From: Leucogyrophana mollusca
Taxonomy: Eukaryota > Basidiomycota > Agaricomycetes > Boletales
Direction: 5' to 3'
NCBI GenBank assembly: GCA_021014945.1
Contig: MU266784.1
Location: 1-14,562, forward strand
Length of the DNA stretch: 14,562 nucleotides
Positions 1 through 9,817 of this stretch are shown piece by piece. The notes beneath the pieces were generated by a model. It did no database searches. It was not told where the DNA came from and saw only the letters and a list, made by a program, of their open reading frames with translations. Within the stretch, counting starts at the first letter, position 1. The number at the start of each line of letters is the position of its first letter. A program made the translations under genes and the position numbers.

Positions 1-537
1 GCGAATAGCGCCGGCGGGGACCCACGTCTGGGCGCCGTTGATGGAGGGGAGTAGGGTTAAAGCCTCGGGTTCCGAGTCGAGGATCGCCATGGCTGCTTCG
101 CGGACTCCTGCATTAGTGAAGTACCACATTTCGCAATATTCTCCTTTGGCCATCTTGCGCGCGGCGTATGGTGCGGGGATGATGACTGGGCCTTTCGGGA
201 CGCCTACGTTCCGGAGGGGGACATGCATCCCTTTGTTCTTTTTGCGTTCCTCTCGCTCTTCTTCTTCTTCTTCGTCTGCAAAGGCTTGTTGTTGTCTGGC
301 CGCTTCTTCTGCTAGCTGTCTTTGTTCGGCTTCTGCCGCTTGCGCTTCGTCTCGTAGCTGCTGGGCCCAGCGGGCTTTGTCTCGGTTGTTGTTTATCAAC
401 CATAGGTTGCGAAGAGTAAGGGCTGCTGCTGCGTCGTCCACGACAGCGTTTGTAAGTGCTGTTCTGGCGTCTGCGTAGTCGTCGGACTCGAAATCTGGTT
501 CTAACGCATTGTTGGGGTCTTCGTGCAGTCTAGGCAT
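1..537 (-). CDS. N-terminal 179 codons of a coiled-coil protein of a dispersed agaricomycete family (partial)
   Basis: An uninterrupted minus-strand frame starts at the ATG at 537-535 and runs off the left edge without a stop. The protein opens with an acidic stretch (MPRLHEDPNNALEPDFESDD). Residues about 52-103 are an Ala/Glu/Gln/Arg-rich segment that should form a coiled coil, with a run of six Glu near 89-94 followed by a basic KKNK. After it comes a more globular part with a Pro-rich linker and the block GEYCEMWYFTNAG (residues 132-144). From memory, this order (acidic start, DEEE/KK coiled coil, then a WYFT-type block) is typical of a repeated family of hypothetical proteins in Agaricomycetes, possibly tied to mobile elements; I could not verify that. 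No function can be assigned. The opposite-strand frame at 38-478 is a shadow. The C-terminus lies outside the window. Confidence 0.7.
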   Translation of the reverse strand, partial: MPRLHEDPNNALEPDFESDDYADARTALTNAVVDDAAAALTLRNLWLINNNRDKARWAQQLRDEAQAAEAEQRQLAEEAARQQQAFADEEEEEEREERKKNKGMHVPLRNVGVPKGPVIIPAPYAARKMAKGEYCEMWYFTNAGVREAAMAILDSEPEALTLLPSINGAQTWVPAGAIR

Positions 538-635
538 CGTAGATTCGAGTAAAACTAAAGCGTAGGTAGAAAACTGGGGACTGAGCTGCAGCAACTAGAC
601 GGACTGAACACGTTGTAACGCGTGAAGTTTACGGC

Positions 636-674
636 GCGAGGTGGCAAGAGGCAAGAGAGCTTGCGCCACCTCGC
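636..674. repeat. Inverted repeat, 10-bp arms
   Basis: GCGAGGTGGC at 636-645 is matched exactly by its reverse complement GCCACCTCGC at 665-674, with a 19-base spacer. It lies about 100 bp upstream of the minus-strand start at 537, so it could be a promoter element or hairpin. Function unknown. Confidence 0.6.
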
Positions 675-692
675 TTACTCGGCATAGACTCC

Positions 693-728
693 ATTCTACG
701 CCGCCTCGTGCCTCGGCTTGCGTAGAAT
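693..728. repeat. Inverted repeat, 9-bp arms
   Basis: ATTCTACGC at 693-701 pairs exactly with GCGTAGAAT at 720-728, with an 18-base spacer. It lies 18 bp beyond the other inverted repeat upstream of the partial coiled-coil gene, which makes two stem-loops in tandem. Confidence 0.6.
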
Positions 729-2369
729 AACACTTAGGTATCTCGCATCATCTTCATTGTATCCGACTGTTGCCATCTCGATTCGGATGCTCGCCACCAC
801 TTGCCCACCACTTGCCCTCGAATCAGTATTCAAGCGCATTGCAAATTGCTCTGTTATGTGCACAACGTTAGTGGTCTGAACAGTACAAAGAGTGGCGTAG
901 AGGAGGTTTCCTTTTAACGAAATCCGCGAGATGGCAGTCTCGGCACAGCTGAACCTGGATCAGGCGTTCGGGACAAACTGATTACTCGCATTAACTTGGG
1001 TAATTCTCCCGTCTCCTCTGCAGCAGTTATTGCAGTACCCTTACCCGACATCCTGCCCCGCGCCCGCCGCAAATATGCTTGGGATGGGAATGGATGGCAC
1101 GCTGAAGACGGTGGTGGGTTGAATAAGCAAACAACAAGTAAGCGACCTACTTGGTATCTCCGCAATGGTGAGGAATCAAGAGAGGATGTGGAAGAACCAC
1201 TTGAATAGTGATGTTGCGGGCGTTGATTGGAGAGTCCGAGAGACTGCCTTCCAGAATTACCACGTGTCACGGTGTTTGACCATCTCAGAGATATGCAAGC
1301 CCACAATGTGCGTTACCTCACAACCGCTATCATGTCCTATGATTCGTGGGCTTGGCCGCCTGAAGCGGCTGGTCAACTTATGTCGCACGCATATAATTTC
1401 TTGGATGTTTTGATCGCTGATGATACCTTGTTTTAGCTACCAGAGGTGGTACCCACCGGAGCAGCCTCCCCTTCCCTTTGTAACCCTTCAAGTACATGAG
1501 TAATGCACAGTGCACACGATCTTACATCCATGCTACCCGCGGTCCCCTCATGACGCATTGTAGTAGTGTAACAACACAGAGGCTTTCAAGGCCCCGTGAG
1601 GACCTGACACGCCTTTGCGCGTTCAAGAACTTGGATCTGAGACCGATTGTACGGATTACCTGGTTTTTCTAGTTGGATGATGGAATAGCCATGGCCTGGC
1701 TGAATAGGGTGAATCTGTGGAGCGAAGGCAGCTGGCTGGGGCCGCCAGAAATCACTCTCCAAGGGCTGGTGCTTCTGCTCGAATGCTGCCCAGGGCTGGC
1801 GTGCTTCAGCTTTGCTATAGTAGACGCCATAGACATCCCATTTGCCTACCGCGGATATCCAAAGCGACGACCTCACAGTACATCATTGGAATCTCAGCAA
1901 GCCTCCTTTAGCCTCACCAGGCTTTCATTTCCGATATCGTGTTGAATATCCATCCCGTTGATAGCAGCTTGAAGTACCGCGGCGAGTCGCGCTACGGTTT
2001 GGCGCTCAGGCAAAGATGGATTCTCAAAGTGATGGTCACGGGTTTCTGGATAGTAGGGCTGCCAAAGACCTTGAAGGACGTTTACTGAAGGGAATGAGTG
2101 TAGATTTCCCATTGATAGGTATGGCGAATCTACCGTTGATCGTCGGTGCGGTGTGGCCCGCTTACTCCTTGCAGGATTGCTGGACAATTGTACGTTATCG
2201 TTCCGCTTCGGAGGTTTGTGACTCTATCCCCTCAACTCTGAAGTTGCTCTCGGGAGCCTAAGACGACCAGTGACCAGCATTTAACCCATTTAGCCATTGA
2301 ATTGACGTGCTCGAAGGGGTATCGAAAGCCCAAATACAACAATAAAAATCCTCACGCTTCCACCTTAGG

Positions 2370-3619
2370 CTAGCAACCCATCTCCACGCCGTTGTATGGG
2401 CCGTCATGGTCGGACAGGTCGCCATCAAAGATGTTAGGAACGTCCCCGACGATGCACTGCGTGCTTGGGTTATCCTGGCCAGGGCAGTTGGCCCATTCAC
2501 CCGAGTCCTCGATATGAACCTCGCCAGATGCATGGACGAAACCCAGGAATCTGCCCGGGCAGATTGGGATGGGGTCTTCTTCGTGGTTGATGTGTGTGAG
2601 GTGAATGTTGGCATCGGCGTAGTTGGCAAAGTCCTGGTTACCGACCTAAAACCGAAATTATCAGACAACGATACCCACGACCGCGGAGGATACGCGGTAG
2701 GGACTGTGAAATAAACCTACACGAGGAAGCCCATAGACGATGGTCTTGAAAGTAGTTCCCGTGGGGAGGTGGAGTGGGAGGTAAACAGAGTCGAGGACAG
2801 CGATGGCGGCACCTGGTTTGGGATAAAGTCAGTTGATAAAAGGCATTAGCGACACAAGTGCTGACCCAAAGAGTGTCCAGTCATAGTAACAGTTGTCGTG
2901 CTGTAATTCGACATGGCCGATTCAACAGCAGCCAATACATCGGTCGCCGTACTGCAAAGTTGCGAGTATCAGCTCAGAGAATACCAAGCAAAAATACCTG
3001 TTCTCACTCCGCTTGTGCATCCCTGAAACCGTTATGCACCTCGATGCTCGAGCTAATTCCGGGGAAAAGAGTGGTATCCAAGCTGGTCAAGAAGAAATCT
3101 GCGTCGGTTACCAAAGGCAGGCTGTCCAGTTTGTGACTGTGAGAACGCAGGACCTATGTGCACTGCAGAGCTTGAGACTCACATTTCATCAGGATCGGTG
3201 CCCTGATGCGAAACAATGACGGTGTCGAGGGTAGGGTCATAGCCAACATACCCTTTTCATCATCAGATCATCAGATAGGACCTATGCTCGAGGTGCACCG
3301 GACTTACAGTATTGGACCGAGTCGCCATTGCCACCGGATGCAACCGGCTTGAATGTAGGATTTGCTTCGCAATTTGCTATTTACGGTGGCATGCTAAATT
3401 AGGAGCGTGTTGATCTGCGAGCGTCGTGGACTTACTCCCGCAATCCCAGGCAAGAGTCTGCGCTGCCGTGCAGTAACCCGCGCTCGCGTAGTAGGTGTAT
3501 GGGGTGTACGAATCGATCTGTGTAGTCGATAACGCTGTGATGCTCTGTCTTCCGAAGAGGGATGGAGATGCCTGAACGGCAGCGGCACCAAGGAGCGCGG
3601 AGACAAGGATGGCGGACAT
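2370..3619 (-). CDS. Secreted class 3 (fungal-type) triacylglycerol lipase, 7 exons, intact
   Basis: Class 3 lipases hydrolyse ester bonds of triacylglycerols and related lipids outside the cell. Exons on the minus strand are 3619-3436, 3376-3308, 3252-3183, 3121-3008, 2951-2866, 2812-2721 and 2645-2370; they sum to 891 nt (296 aa plus TAG) and the six introns are 53-75 bp. The start at 3619 gives a clean signal peptide (MSAILVSALLGAAAVQA); an in-frame ATG at 3643 would add eight polar residues and fits less well. The mature N-terminus carries TPYTYYASAGYC, typical of the family. The nucleophile elbow is GHSLGAA with Ser173, split by intron 5. The triad is completed by Asp229 (HEEDPIP) and His285 (SDHDGPY) before the end at MGC. 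Cys residues near 50, 60 and 296 probably form disulfides. Intron 5 has a weak GTCAGC donor. A TATA box lies about 70 bp upstream. The family call is firm; substrate preference (lipase or feruloyl-type esterase) cannot be read from sequence. Confidence 0.95.
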
Positions 3620-3684
3620 CGTAGTGGTTTGAGTGGAATGCACCGGGAATTCCGACTGAAGCAGGTCTCACCACATAAACCAGT

Positions 3685-3691
3685 CTTTATA
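3685..3691 (-). promoter_or_regulatory. TATA box of the lipase gene
   Basis: TATAAAG on the minus strand, 65 bp or more before the ATG at 3619. Position and context fit a core promoter. Confidence 0.6.
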
Positions 3692-4701
3692 GCCGAACGG
3701 GAAGGGGAGAGATCGGCTGCATAAATAGCCAGGAGCGATGTTTGATGGGCTGTAGGCAGATGATGCTGAAAGCCTACCAATCAGAGATGGCAGGGTCGTC
3801 AGAGGAGGAAAGATACACAATGCAACCACATGCACCGCAACGCATCGAACAGGAGACGCATATGATCTCGTCTCAGAGTTTGATAGATATGGGAATTTCG
3901 TAACTCCTACGGACGCGCTTAAGTACGGAAGGAGCTCGTCGACCATCCTCTACAAGGCAATAAGTCATTTGGGCCAAAGACCGATGTCGCCTGCCATTAA
4001 CCCGACGTCAGTGACCTTATTACCTGCTCCAACTTTTATTGGAATATCGGTATGCCCAAGTTCTAAAATTTGTGCCGGTGCGAACATCTGGGAGAATCGA
4101 AGTCAGGGATCTGACGGACAGGTCGTCACGAGAGACCAGCCCCATGGAATCATTGGAACCATCTGGCCCATCCATCAAAAGAGACAACAAAAAGACACGA
4201 GAAAACGGAAAGCACTCACGGGATGCTCAGCCACATGGGATGGATCAAGGTGTGACACGCAATCTATATACCTGTCACGTCAGTTGGGGCGTCTGGCGTC
4301 GTCCGCCACCATTGTCACCAATTGCTTTGCTCCGAGCCACAGCAGCTGAGTCTTGCTGATTTTTATTACTCAGTATGTACTGCTGTCTTTATCTTTCTCC
4401 CTCGATCGCCTTGGGATTCGATCCTTACGGTGCCATACCATCTATCCCGAGAAAAGCACCAATTATACCCATTCCAAGCAAAACATGCTTCTCGTCCAGT
4501 TATCAATAGCTCGCCGTTGTCTGCTGACCCTTTCTCCCACTCGGTCGAACCGTTTTGACGCAGACAGTCTGTTCTTAACCCTTTGCACGGCTTAGCTTCC
4601 GCCAGCGAGTTCCGACTTTCATCGGTCCTGTGCTATTTTACATCCCCCATGACTATCCCAGGAGCGCGGAAGGCGCTTCGATGAGACTTCTACGCTAAGT
4701 G

Positions 4702-4708
4702 TATAAAT
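4702..4708 (+). promoter_or_regulatory. TATA box of the first GH5 gene
   Basis: TATAAAT 52 bp before the ATG at 4754. The paralogous gene at 13058 has a TATA box at almost the same distance (54 bp), which supports the call. Confidence 0.65.
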
Positions 4709-4753
4709 CGCAGCACGGTCAGACATGAGAACGTGTTCTCGCCCAGGTCCATC

Positions 4754-6877
4754 ATGAGGTATTTGCTCGCAAGTATCTCGCTTTCCTTCCTCTTTCTGTG
4801 CAAAGCATGGGCTGCTAGTCGACCGAGCAAGATCTACGGCGTGAATTTGGGATCATGGTACGTATCAAGCCATTACACTGATCGGAGGTTTGATGGTCCG
4901 GCAGGCTGGTGCTTGAATCGTGGATGCTTCCACAAGGTGACTCGCTTTGATTCGTTACACGAAAGCCTTGGGTCTGAAGACGTCTCGCATTGATAGAATG
5001 GCTTGATATGGGTGGACAATCATGCTCGGATTGTTCCTCCTGCATCGCTACGGAATCGTGAGATTTTTTCTTCCTCTCTGTGACGCACGTGTGTCTCAAA
5101 GGCCAAGCAGATCGTTTGCAAAGGCCTACCCTGACACAGTGGATGCAACTTTTGCTCAACACTGGGATACCTGGTTCACTCAGGATCACGTGAACCAGCT
5201 GAAAGCTGCGGGCATCAACACTGTCAGAGTCCCGGTACGTGCAGTGTATCGCGCACGCCATGTCGGGGCACTTCTGACCTTGAGAGAAGCTTGGTTACTG
5301 GATTGTCGAGGCTCTTGTCGACCGTCCAGCTGAGGCTTTCCCTCGCGGAGGTCTCGCATACCTTGTTCGTGTTCACATTAGTCCCTTGTGCGCAGTGACG
5401 CTGACCGCCGATAAAGCGCCGAGGTTTGAGCTGGCTCCAAGATGCTGGGATCGTGGCCATTCTTGACCACCACGCTCTGCCTGGTGTGCAGACGCCTGGA
5501 CAACAGTTTACTGGAAAGTAAGTATGCCATGACATCCATAAGGGGAACCTGCCTCACCGACTGCTTATAGCTGCACAGATGATGTCCAATTCTACGTGAG
5601 CTGATGGCGTCGGTGTGTCTGAACGGACGCTTACCAGAATGCAGACTCCTTACAATTATCATCGTGCACTGGTTTGGACAGCAGTGATGACCACCCTCTC
5701 GCATCTGGACTCCGATTTCGGCAGTGTTTTCGCCATCGAGGCGGTCAACGAGCCAATCATGGACGCCGACGAAACACCCGACTACGGATACTGCATGTTT
5801 ACCTCTTTAACTCTACTTGATGCCGCTTCTGACCTTTATGCCCTTTAGTCCAAAAAAACTTTGTGGAGACCGTCCGCGCCGTGGAGCTCACTCTCGGTAT
5901 CCCGATCCCGTCGATGTCCTTGAACGTATCCACGTCGTCTAGCAACTTCACACAAGCCCTCAGCCAGGCTTCTGCTGCTTCGGTATTCACACCCGAAGTC
6001 CAGTCTGCCCTCGCAGAGGCCGTCCCGATCTTACTGGAGATCGGTGCCCAGTACGGTTTGCAGACCGTTCTAACATCATCGCCTTTCCATTCCAGTCGTG
6101 AATCATTGATGACCACGTACGGCTGTGCGGTCTTGATGTCCCTTCTTCGTGGCTGACTCATAGAATCCAGATTCATGGATATCAACTGGCAATATGATAA
6201 CCCGCCGAACCCAGCTTATGCTGCCATTGGGCCGCAAGGCTATGACAATCATCTTTATTACTCGTATGGGGTATGTAACTCGCAATACGCACCCTTTATC
6301 CTAGCTTATGTGCTGCACAATAGGGCGTCGCTGCTGCCAACCCGACAGCGTATTTGGAAAGTGTTTGTAGTGCGTTAACATCTACAGGATACCACTTTCT
6401 CTTGCACACTAACATACTGCATCAGACCTACAACGCATCCAAGCCGACTATGCCCTTGACAACACCCCTCTCTGGTTCGGAGAATGGGGTCTGCCTACCC
6501 AGTTCACGGCGACGAATGAATTCCTCTACCAATGGGCTGACGCGCAGAAGTGGGCCTACAGTCAGGGTGCCGGATGGATCGTACGTATCGTGACCGCCGT
6601 GGTCTTGTATATCCTGACAGAAATCATTGCTGCATGTCCACTAGTTCTGGAACTTCAAGACTGAGATCTCCGATCTAACCAACGGGACGTTACTCGCGAG
6701 TCAATGGTATGACCATCATCCAAATCTCCATTCGAATGTAGGCCTCATATTCTCCCTAGGTCTTACCTCGAAGGCCTGGAGATGGGCTTCTTTACCAAGG
6801 ATCCGTCACAGTACAACAATCCCAACGTCTGCGCGCCATATATCGCAAACAGCACCACCAATAGCACCAGCTCATAA
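4754..6877 (+). CDS. Secreted GH5 glucanase-like glycoside hydrolase, 14 exons, intact
   Basis: Exons: 4754-4857, 4905-4936, 4997-5057, 5111-5234, 5290-5364, 5417-5517, 5571-5595, 5645-5792, 5849-6116, 6171-6270, 6324-6369, 6426-6580, 6645-6706, 6760-6877; total 1419 nt, 472 aa. Introns are 47-64 bp. A signal peptide (MRYLLASISLSFLFLCKAWA) precedes KIYGVNLGSWLVLESWMLP, an opening typical of fungal exo-beta-1,3-glucanase-like GH5 enzymes. Then come a Cys cluster (GGQSCSDCSSC), ILDHHALPGVQTPGQ, the acid/base Glu210 in AIEAVNEP and the nucleophile Glu381 in LWFGEWG. The C-terminus has likely N-glycosylation sites (NSTTNST). Intron 8 (5793-5848) uses a GC donor (T/GCATGT); the paralogue has GT at the same place, and only this junction keeps the frame into FQKNF. 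It probably cleaves beta-glucans of fungal walls or of other organisms; subfamily and exact linkage (1,3 or 1,6) are uncertain. The gene is flanked by a divergent lipase and a FunK1 kinase. Confidence 0.94.
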
Positions 6878-7272
6878 CGCTGTATGAATTGGCTAAGAGC
6901 CGCACCGAGATGGTGATACCAAGTTACTGGCCCATCCTCGAGTTACCATTATCACGTGTACATCTTTCAATATCCTTCACGTTGCTATACTGCGTGTGAC
7001 TTGCATGCGTCGTAACCGAAACTAATGCTGGCCGTGTACCCACAATGAGGAATTACAGAGCGCTTGCAAGCTCTGCTGTACAGCCACAACCCGTAGAGAC
7101 AATGTTCCTTCGGGCTTTGCCGAGAAATGGTGAACCACAATCTTCCTCATGCGGTTGAGCTTGTGGATCGCCTTCAATGATATATAAAACGCCTCAAAGC
7201 CTCTAATTCTCGTGTTTACTTTTTGACCTCAACCTTATCGTTCTACGTATTATATCCTCCTACCCACGTACC
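6878..7272. other. Intergenic: GH5 3' end to FunK1 promoter
   Basis: This 395-bp stretch has no gene. It holds a small imperfect palindrome around 7056-7075 (CAGAG, GCTTGCAAGC, CTCTG) and, near its right end, a TATA box for the next gene. Confidence 0.5.
7181..7189 (+). promoter_or_regulatory. TATA box of the intact FunK1 gene
   Basis: TATATAAAA about 85 bp before the ATG at 7273, in a gap with no other gene. Confidence 0.55.
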
Positions 7273-9648
7273 ATGGCATCTGCAGATCCCTCGGGCAGCG
7301 CGTTCGATTCGGATGATGAGCCACAAGCTGTATTCGTGCCGAGTGGCGATCAAGTCCCGGTCACTCCGAGCGCCGCGCGAACCAAACCTGTTCGCTCTCT
7401 GCAGGAGGATACACCGTTTGTAAAGCGGAGCTCTGGTTCTACCATTTACTCAAGCACAGCGCCACCGCAGCACAAAGAAGCCGTCCTTCAACTTGGTGCG
7501 GAGATGAGGTATCGTTTCGTGGGGCCTATGCCACCAGAGGCCTTCTTGAACGCTTTCCTCCCGATTGCGCAAGACCCTCGACCTGACTGTGCCAATATTT
7601 TTGATACCGTCCCACAGAAGGGTGAAACTACAATGTATCGACCTTTCGTATGTGGTCCAGCTGATGTCGAAGGAAATGTATCTGTTCAACGGTATTGACT
7701 TCGCAGATCGAGGCCATAGAACCATTTGCGCCGCGCTCTAGATTTCAAGACTCGTCTGCTTCGGTGGATCCCGAGGTTGCCAAGGAGTCGCTTGGTCTCA
7801 GCCCAGACGTTTGCGTATATCACGAGGACGTCAATGTCCCCGCGAAGGGCAGTCCTGACTTCTCCCGCATGGAACTCTTCATGGAATTCAAAGTGAATCA
7901 TAGCTTTGACCCTTTCCGGGACCCTCCGCCGAAAGCCAAACCCACCACATCGGACGCAGGTAGTAGCACAGAGGGGTTCAACAACGCAACTTCAGAGTTT
8001 GAAAACTGTACCATTGATGGCACCCACACCCGGAACCAGATTGTTGCATACGCTACTGCTTGCCAAGGGAACCAATTCCGACATTGTGTCTACTCTGTCA
8101 CCATCACGGGGGACAGGGCCCGACTATTACGATGGGATCGGTCGGGCACCGTTGTCACTGGGGCATTCAACTGGAGAACATCTCACGTCCTCCCGGAGTT
8201 CCTCTGGCGTTTCTCGCATGCCTCGGACCATGAACGTGGCCTCGACGAGTCTGTTAAATTTGCCTCGGCAGCGGAAAAGCGGGTTGCGGCCGTTGCCCTA
8301 CAGATTCACGACTTTACAAATGCGTCTTTCGTGAAATTCGAGGTGGACGATCCTGTTAGAGGCAAGAGGTACTACATTGGAACAAAACCTACATTCACTC
8401 CTCGCTCCCCGATCGGGCGCTCTACACGTGGCTATCCAGTATATGATCTGGAGAAGAAGAAAGTCTGTTATCTCAAGGACACATGGAGGGTTGACATGCC
8501 AGGCATGGTGAAGGAAGGAGATGTGTATACAAAACTGATGGAGCATAACGTTCGCCACATTGCACCACTGGAGTGTGCTGGTGACGTTCACGATCACGTT
8601 ACAATAGCGCAGGACTATGTGGGAGCGGAATGGGCTTGTCGGACGAAAGTGTTGACGAAACATAGGCACTACCGACTCGTGCTTGGTGTCATTGGCCGGG
8701 ACCTTACCTCTTTTGCCAACACAAGGGAGTTGGTGTCGGCCGTTCGCGATGCCCTACAAGGTAGGTCACGCCTATTTGTATGCACGAGGCCGAGCTCGTA
8801 ACATCCTATTCCAGCCCATAAAGATGCATTCGAAAAAGCAGAGATTCTTCACCGTGACATTAGCGTCGGTAATGTCATTATTACCGCAGCTGGTGAAGGC
8901 CTCTTGATCGACTGGGATTTGGCGAAAAGTATTGCCGACCTCAACAGCTCCAGGCAGCACGAACGAACGGTATGTTGAAGCTCGATGTCGGTTGGTATTA
9001 CCCGCCTCATTTGTTTGCATACAGGGGACATGGCAGTTCATGGCTGCCGCCTTATTGCACAAGGACCGCCCGTGCCACTCTCTCGCTGATGACTTGGAAT
9101 CAGGTGTACACGTCTTGACTTGGGTTGCACTGCGCTACACTAAGAACTCTCTCAGCGTCGATCCTGGTGCCCTCAGTGACACACTAGCCAAGACCTACGA
9201 CGAGTCCCGAGAAGATAATGGCGTATTTTATGGAGGTGGAGGAAAGATAGACTGGCTCCTACGGTACACGGGAACAACCGGGCGCACACCAGTATCGTTC
9301 GACGACAATCCGTCTTTGCAGCGGCTCATCCGGCGGGCAAGCGCATTATCCGCATTCCGATATGACATTCCACAGGAACATGAGGATGAGGGGCCGGCGG
9401 AGTTAGCGGCACGCAGGGCCCAGCATGCTGCAGCCGTTAAAGCACTGGAGTCGACTCAGGCACAAGCTCTTCTTGACGCGTTTGAGAAAGCTCTCAAAGA
9501 GCCTTGGCCGAAGGCCGGGACAGACCCCTGGAAGGACTACAATGACAATCCAGTGCCTGCTTCGGGCACTGTTTTGGGTAAGAGAGGTAGCTCCCACATG
9601 GCACAGGCGAAGGCTCCACGCGTGCCGAAGCAAAGCAAGCTGTTATGA
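7273..9648 (+). CDS. FunK1 family fungal protein kinase, 4 exons, intact
   Basis: Exons 7273-7647, 7707-8760, 8815-8969 and 9025-9648 give 2208 nt, 735 aa, with introns of 59, 54 and 55 bp. The start ATG sits in ACCATGGC. FunK1 is a fungus-specific branch of eukaryotic-like protein kinases, greatly expanded in Agaricomycetes; its substrates are mostly unknown. The protein has a disordered N-terminus, then RFVGPMPPEAFLNAFLP (81-97), a typical FunK1 N-terminal block. In the kinase domain, LKDTWR (candidate ATP-site Lys382) and KEGDVY (candidate helix-C Glu395) precede the catalytic loop LHRDISVGN (Asp491, Asn496) and the metal-binding IDWD (Asp509), which stands where most kinases have DFG, as usual in FunK1. 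GTWQFMAAALL follows. The C-terminus is basic (KAPRVPKQSKLL) and may be a nuclear or polybasic signal. Key residues are present, so activity is plausible. Two decayed relatives follow on the same strand. Confidence 0.93.
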
Positions 9649-9817
9649 GAACCGACCCTTACTTACAGTCGACCATTCTTGGATGACTTTTACGATACGG
9701 GGGCGCTTGGCTCATACCAATTGTACTCACCATACTCTATTCACGTGATCCACCACATTTTGCCCACTCTGGTTGCAGTGGAACCAAAACCAGCTTGACA
9801 AAAAGCAAAGGTCCTCC
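9649..9817. other. Spacer between FunK1 copies
   Basis: Only 169 bp separate the stop of the intact kinase from the first clear homology of the FunK1 pseudogene. No promoter or N-lobe coding sequence is recognisable here. Confidence 0.5.

Larger units (their letters stand above)
538..2369. other. Unassigned 1.8 kb between the partial coiled-coil gene and the lipase 3' end
   Basis: Apart from two inverted repeats near 636-728, I recognise nothing here. Short open frames exist. On the plus strand, 1227-1436 ends in a TAG and has a protein-like composition, and could be the last exon of a decayed gene. On the minus strand, about 2187-1894 and 1876-1586 are two consecutive frames. I tried to join the two minus frames with a normal short intron, but the donor and acceptor phases do not agree. 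None has a family signature I know. The stretch may hold decayed coding sequence, the lipase 3' UTR and intergenic DNA. Confidence 0.4.
3620..4753. promoter_or_regulatory. Divergent intergenic region between lipase and GH5 genes
   Basis: The two secreted-enzyme genes start outward from this 1134-bp gap, each with its own TATA box near the edge (3685-3691 minus, 4702-4708 plus). Small open frames inside (for example 3969-4349 and 4322-4595, plus) have no recognisable family or splice structure. The gap is long enough for two separate promoters; shared regulation is possible but not shown by any motif I can defend. Confidence 0.5.

Noticed and set aside
38..478. Plus-strand ORF rich in Ser/Arg/Cys
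   Set aside because: It is antisense to the coiled-coil frame; its Ser-rich run is the complement of the Glu-rich repeat.
1586..2187. Two consecutive minus-strand ORFs as one spliced gene downstream of the lipase
   Set aside because: Available donors are phase 0 while the nearby acceptors need phase 1 or 2; both frames use non-ATG starts and no family is recognised. A longer intron cannot be excluded.
2258..2714. ORFs at 2258-2668 (minus) and 2406-2714 (plus)
   Set aside because: Both overlap the last lipase exon in other frames; the true frame carries the catalytic Asp and His motifs.
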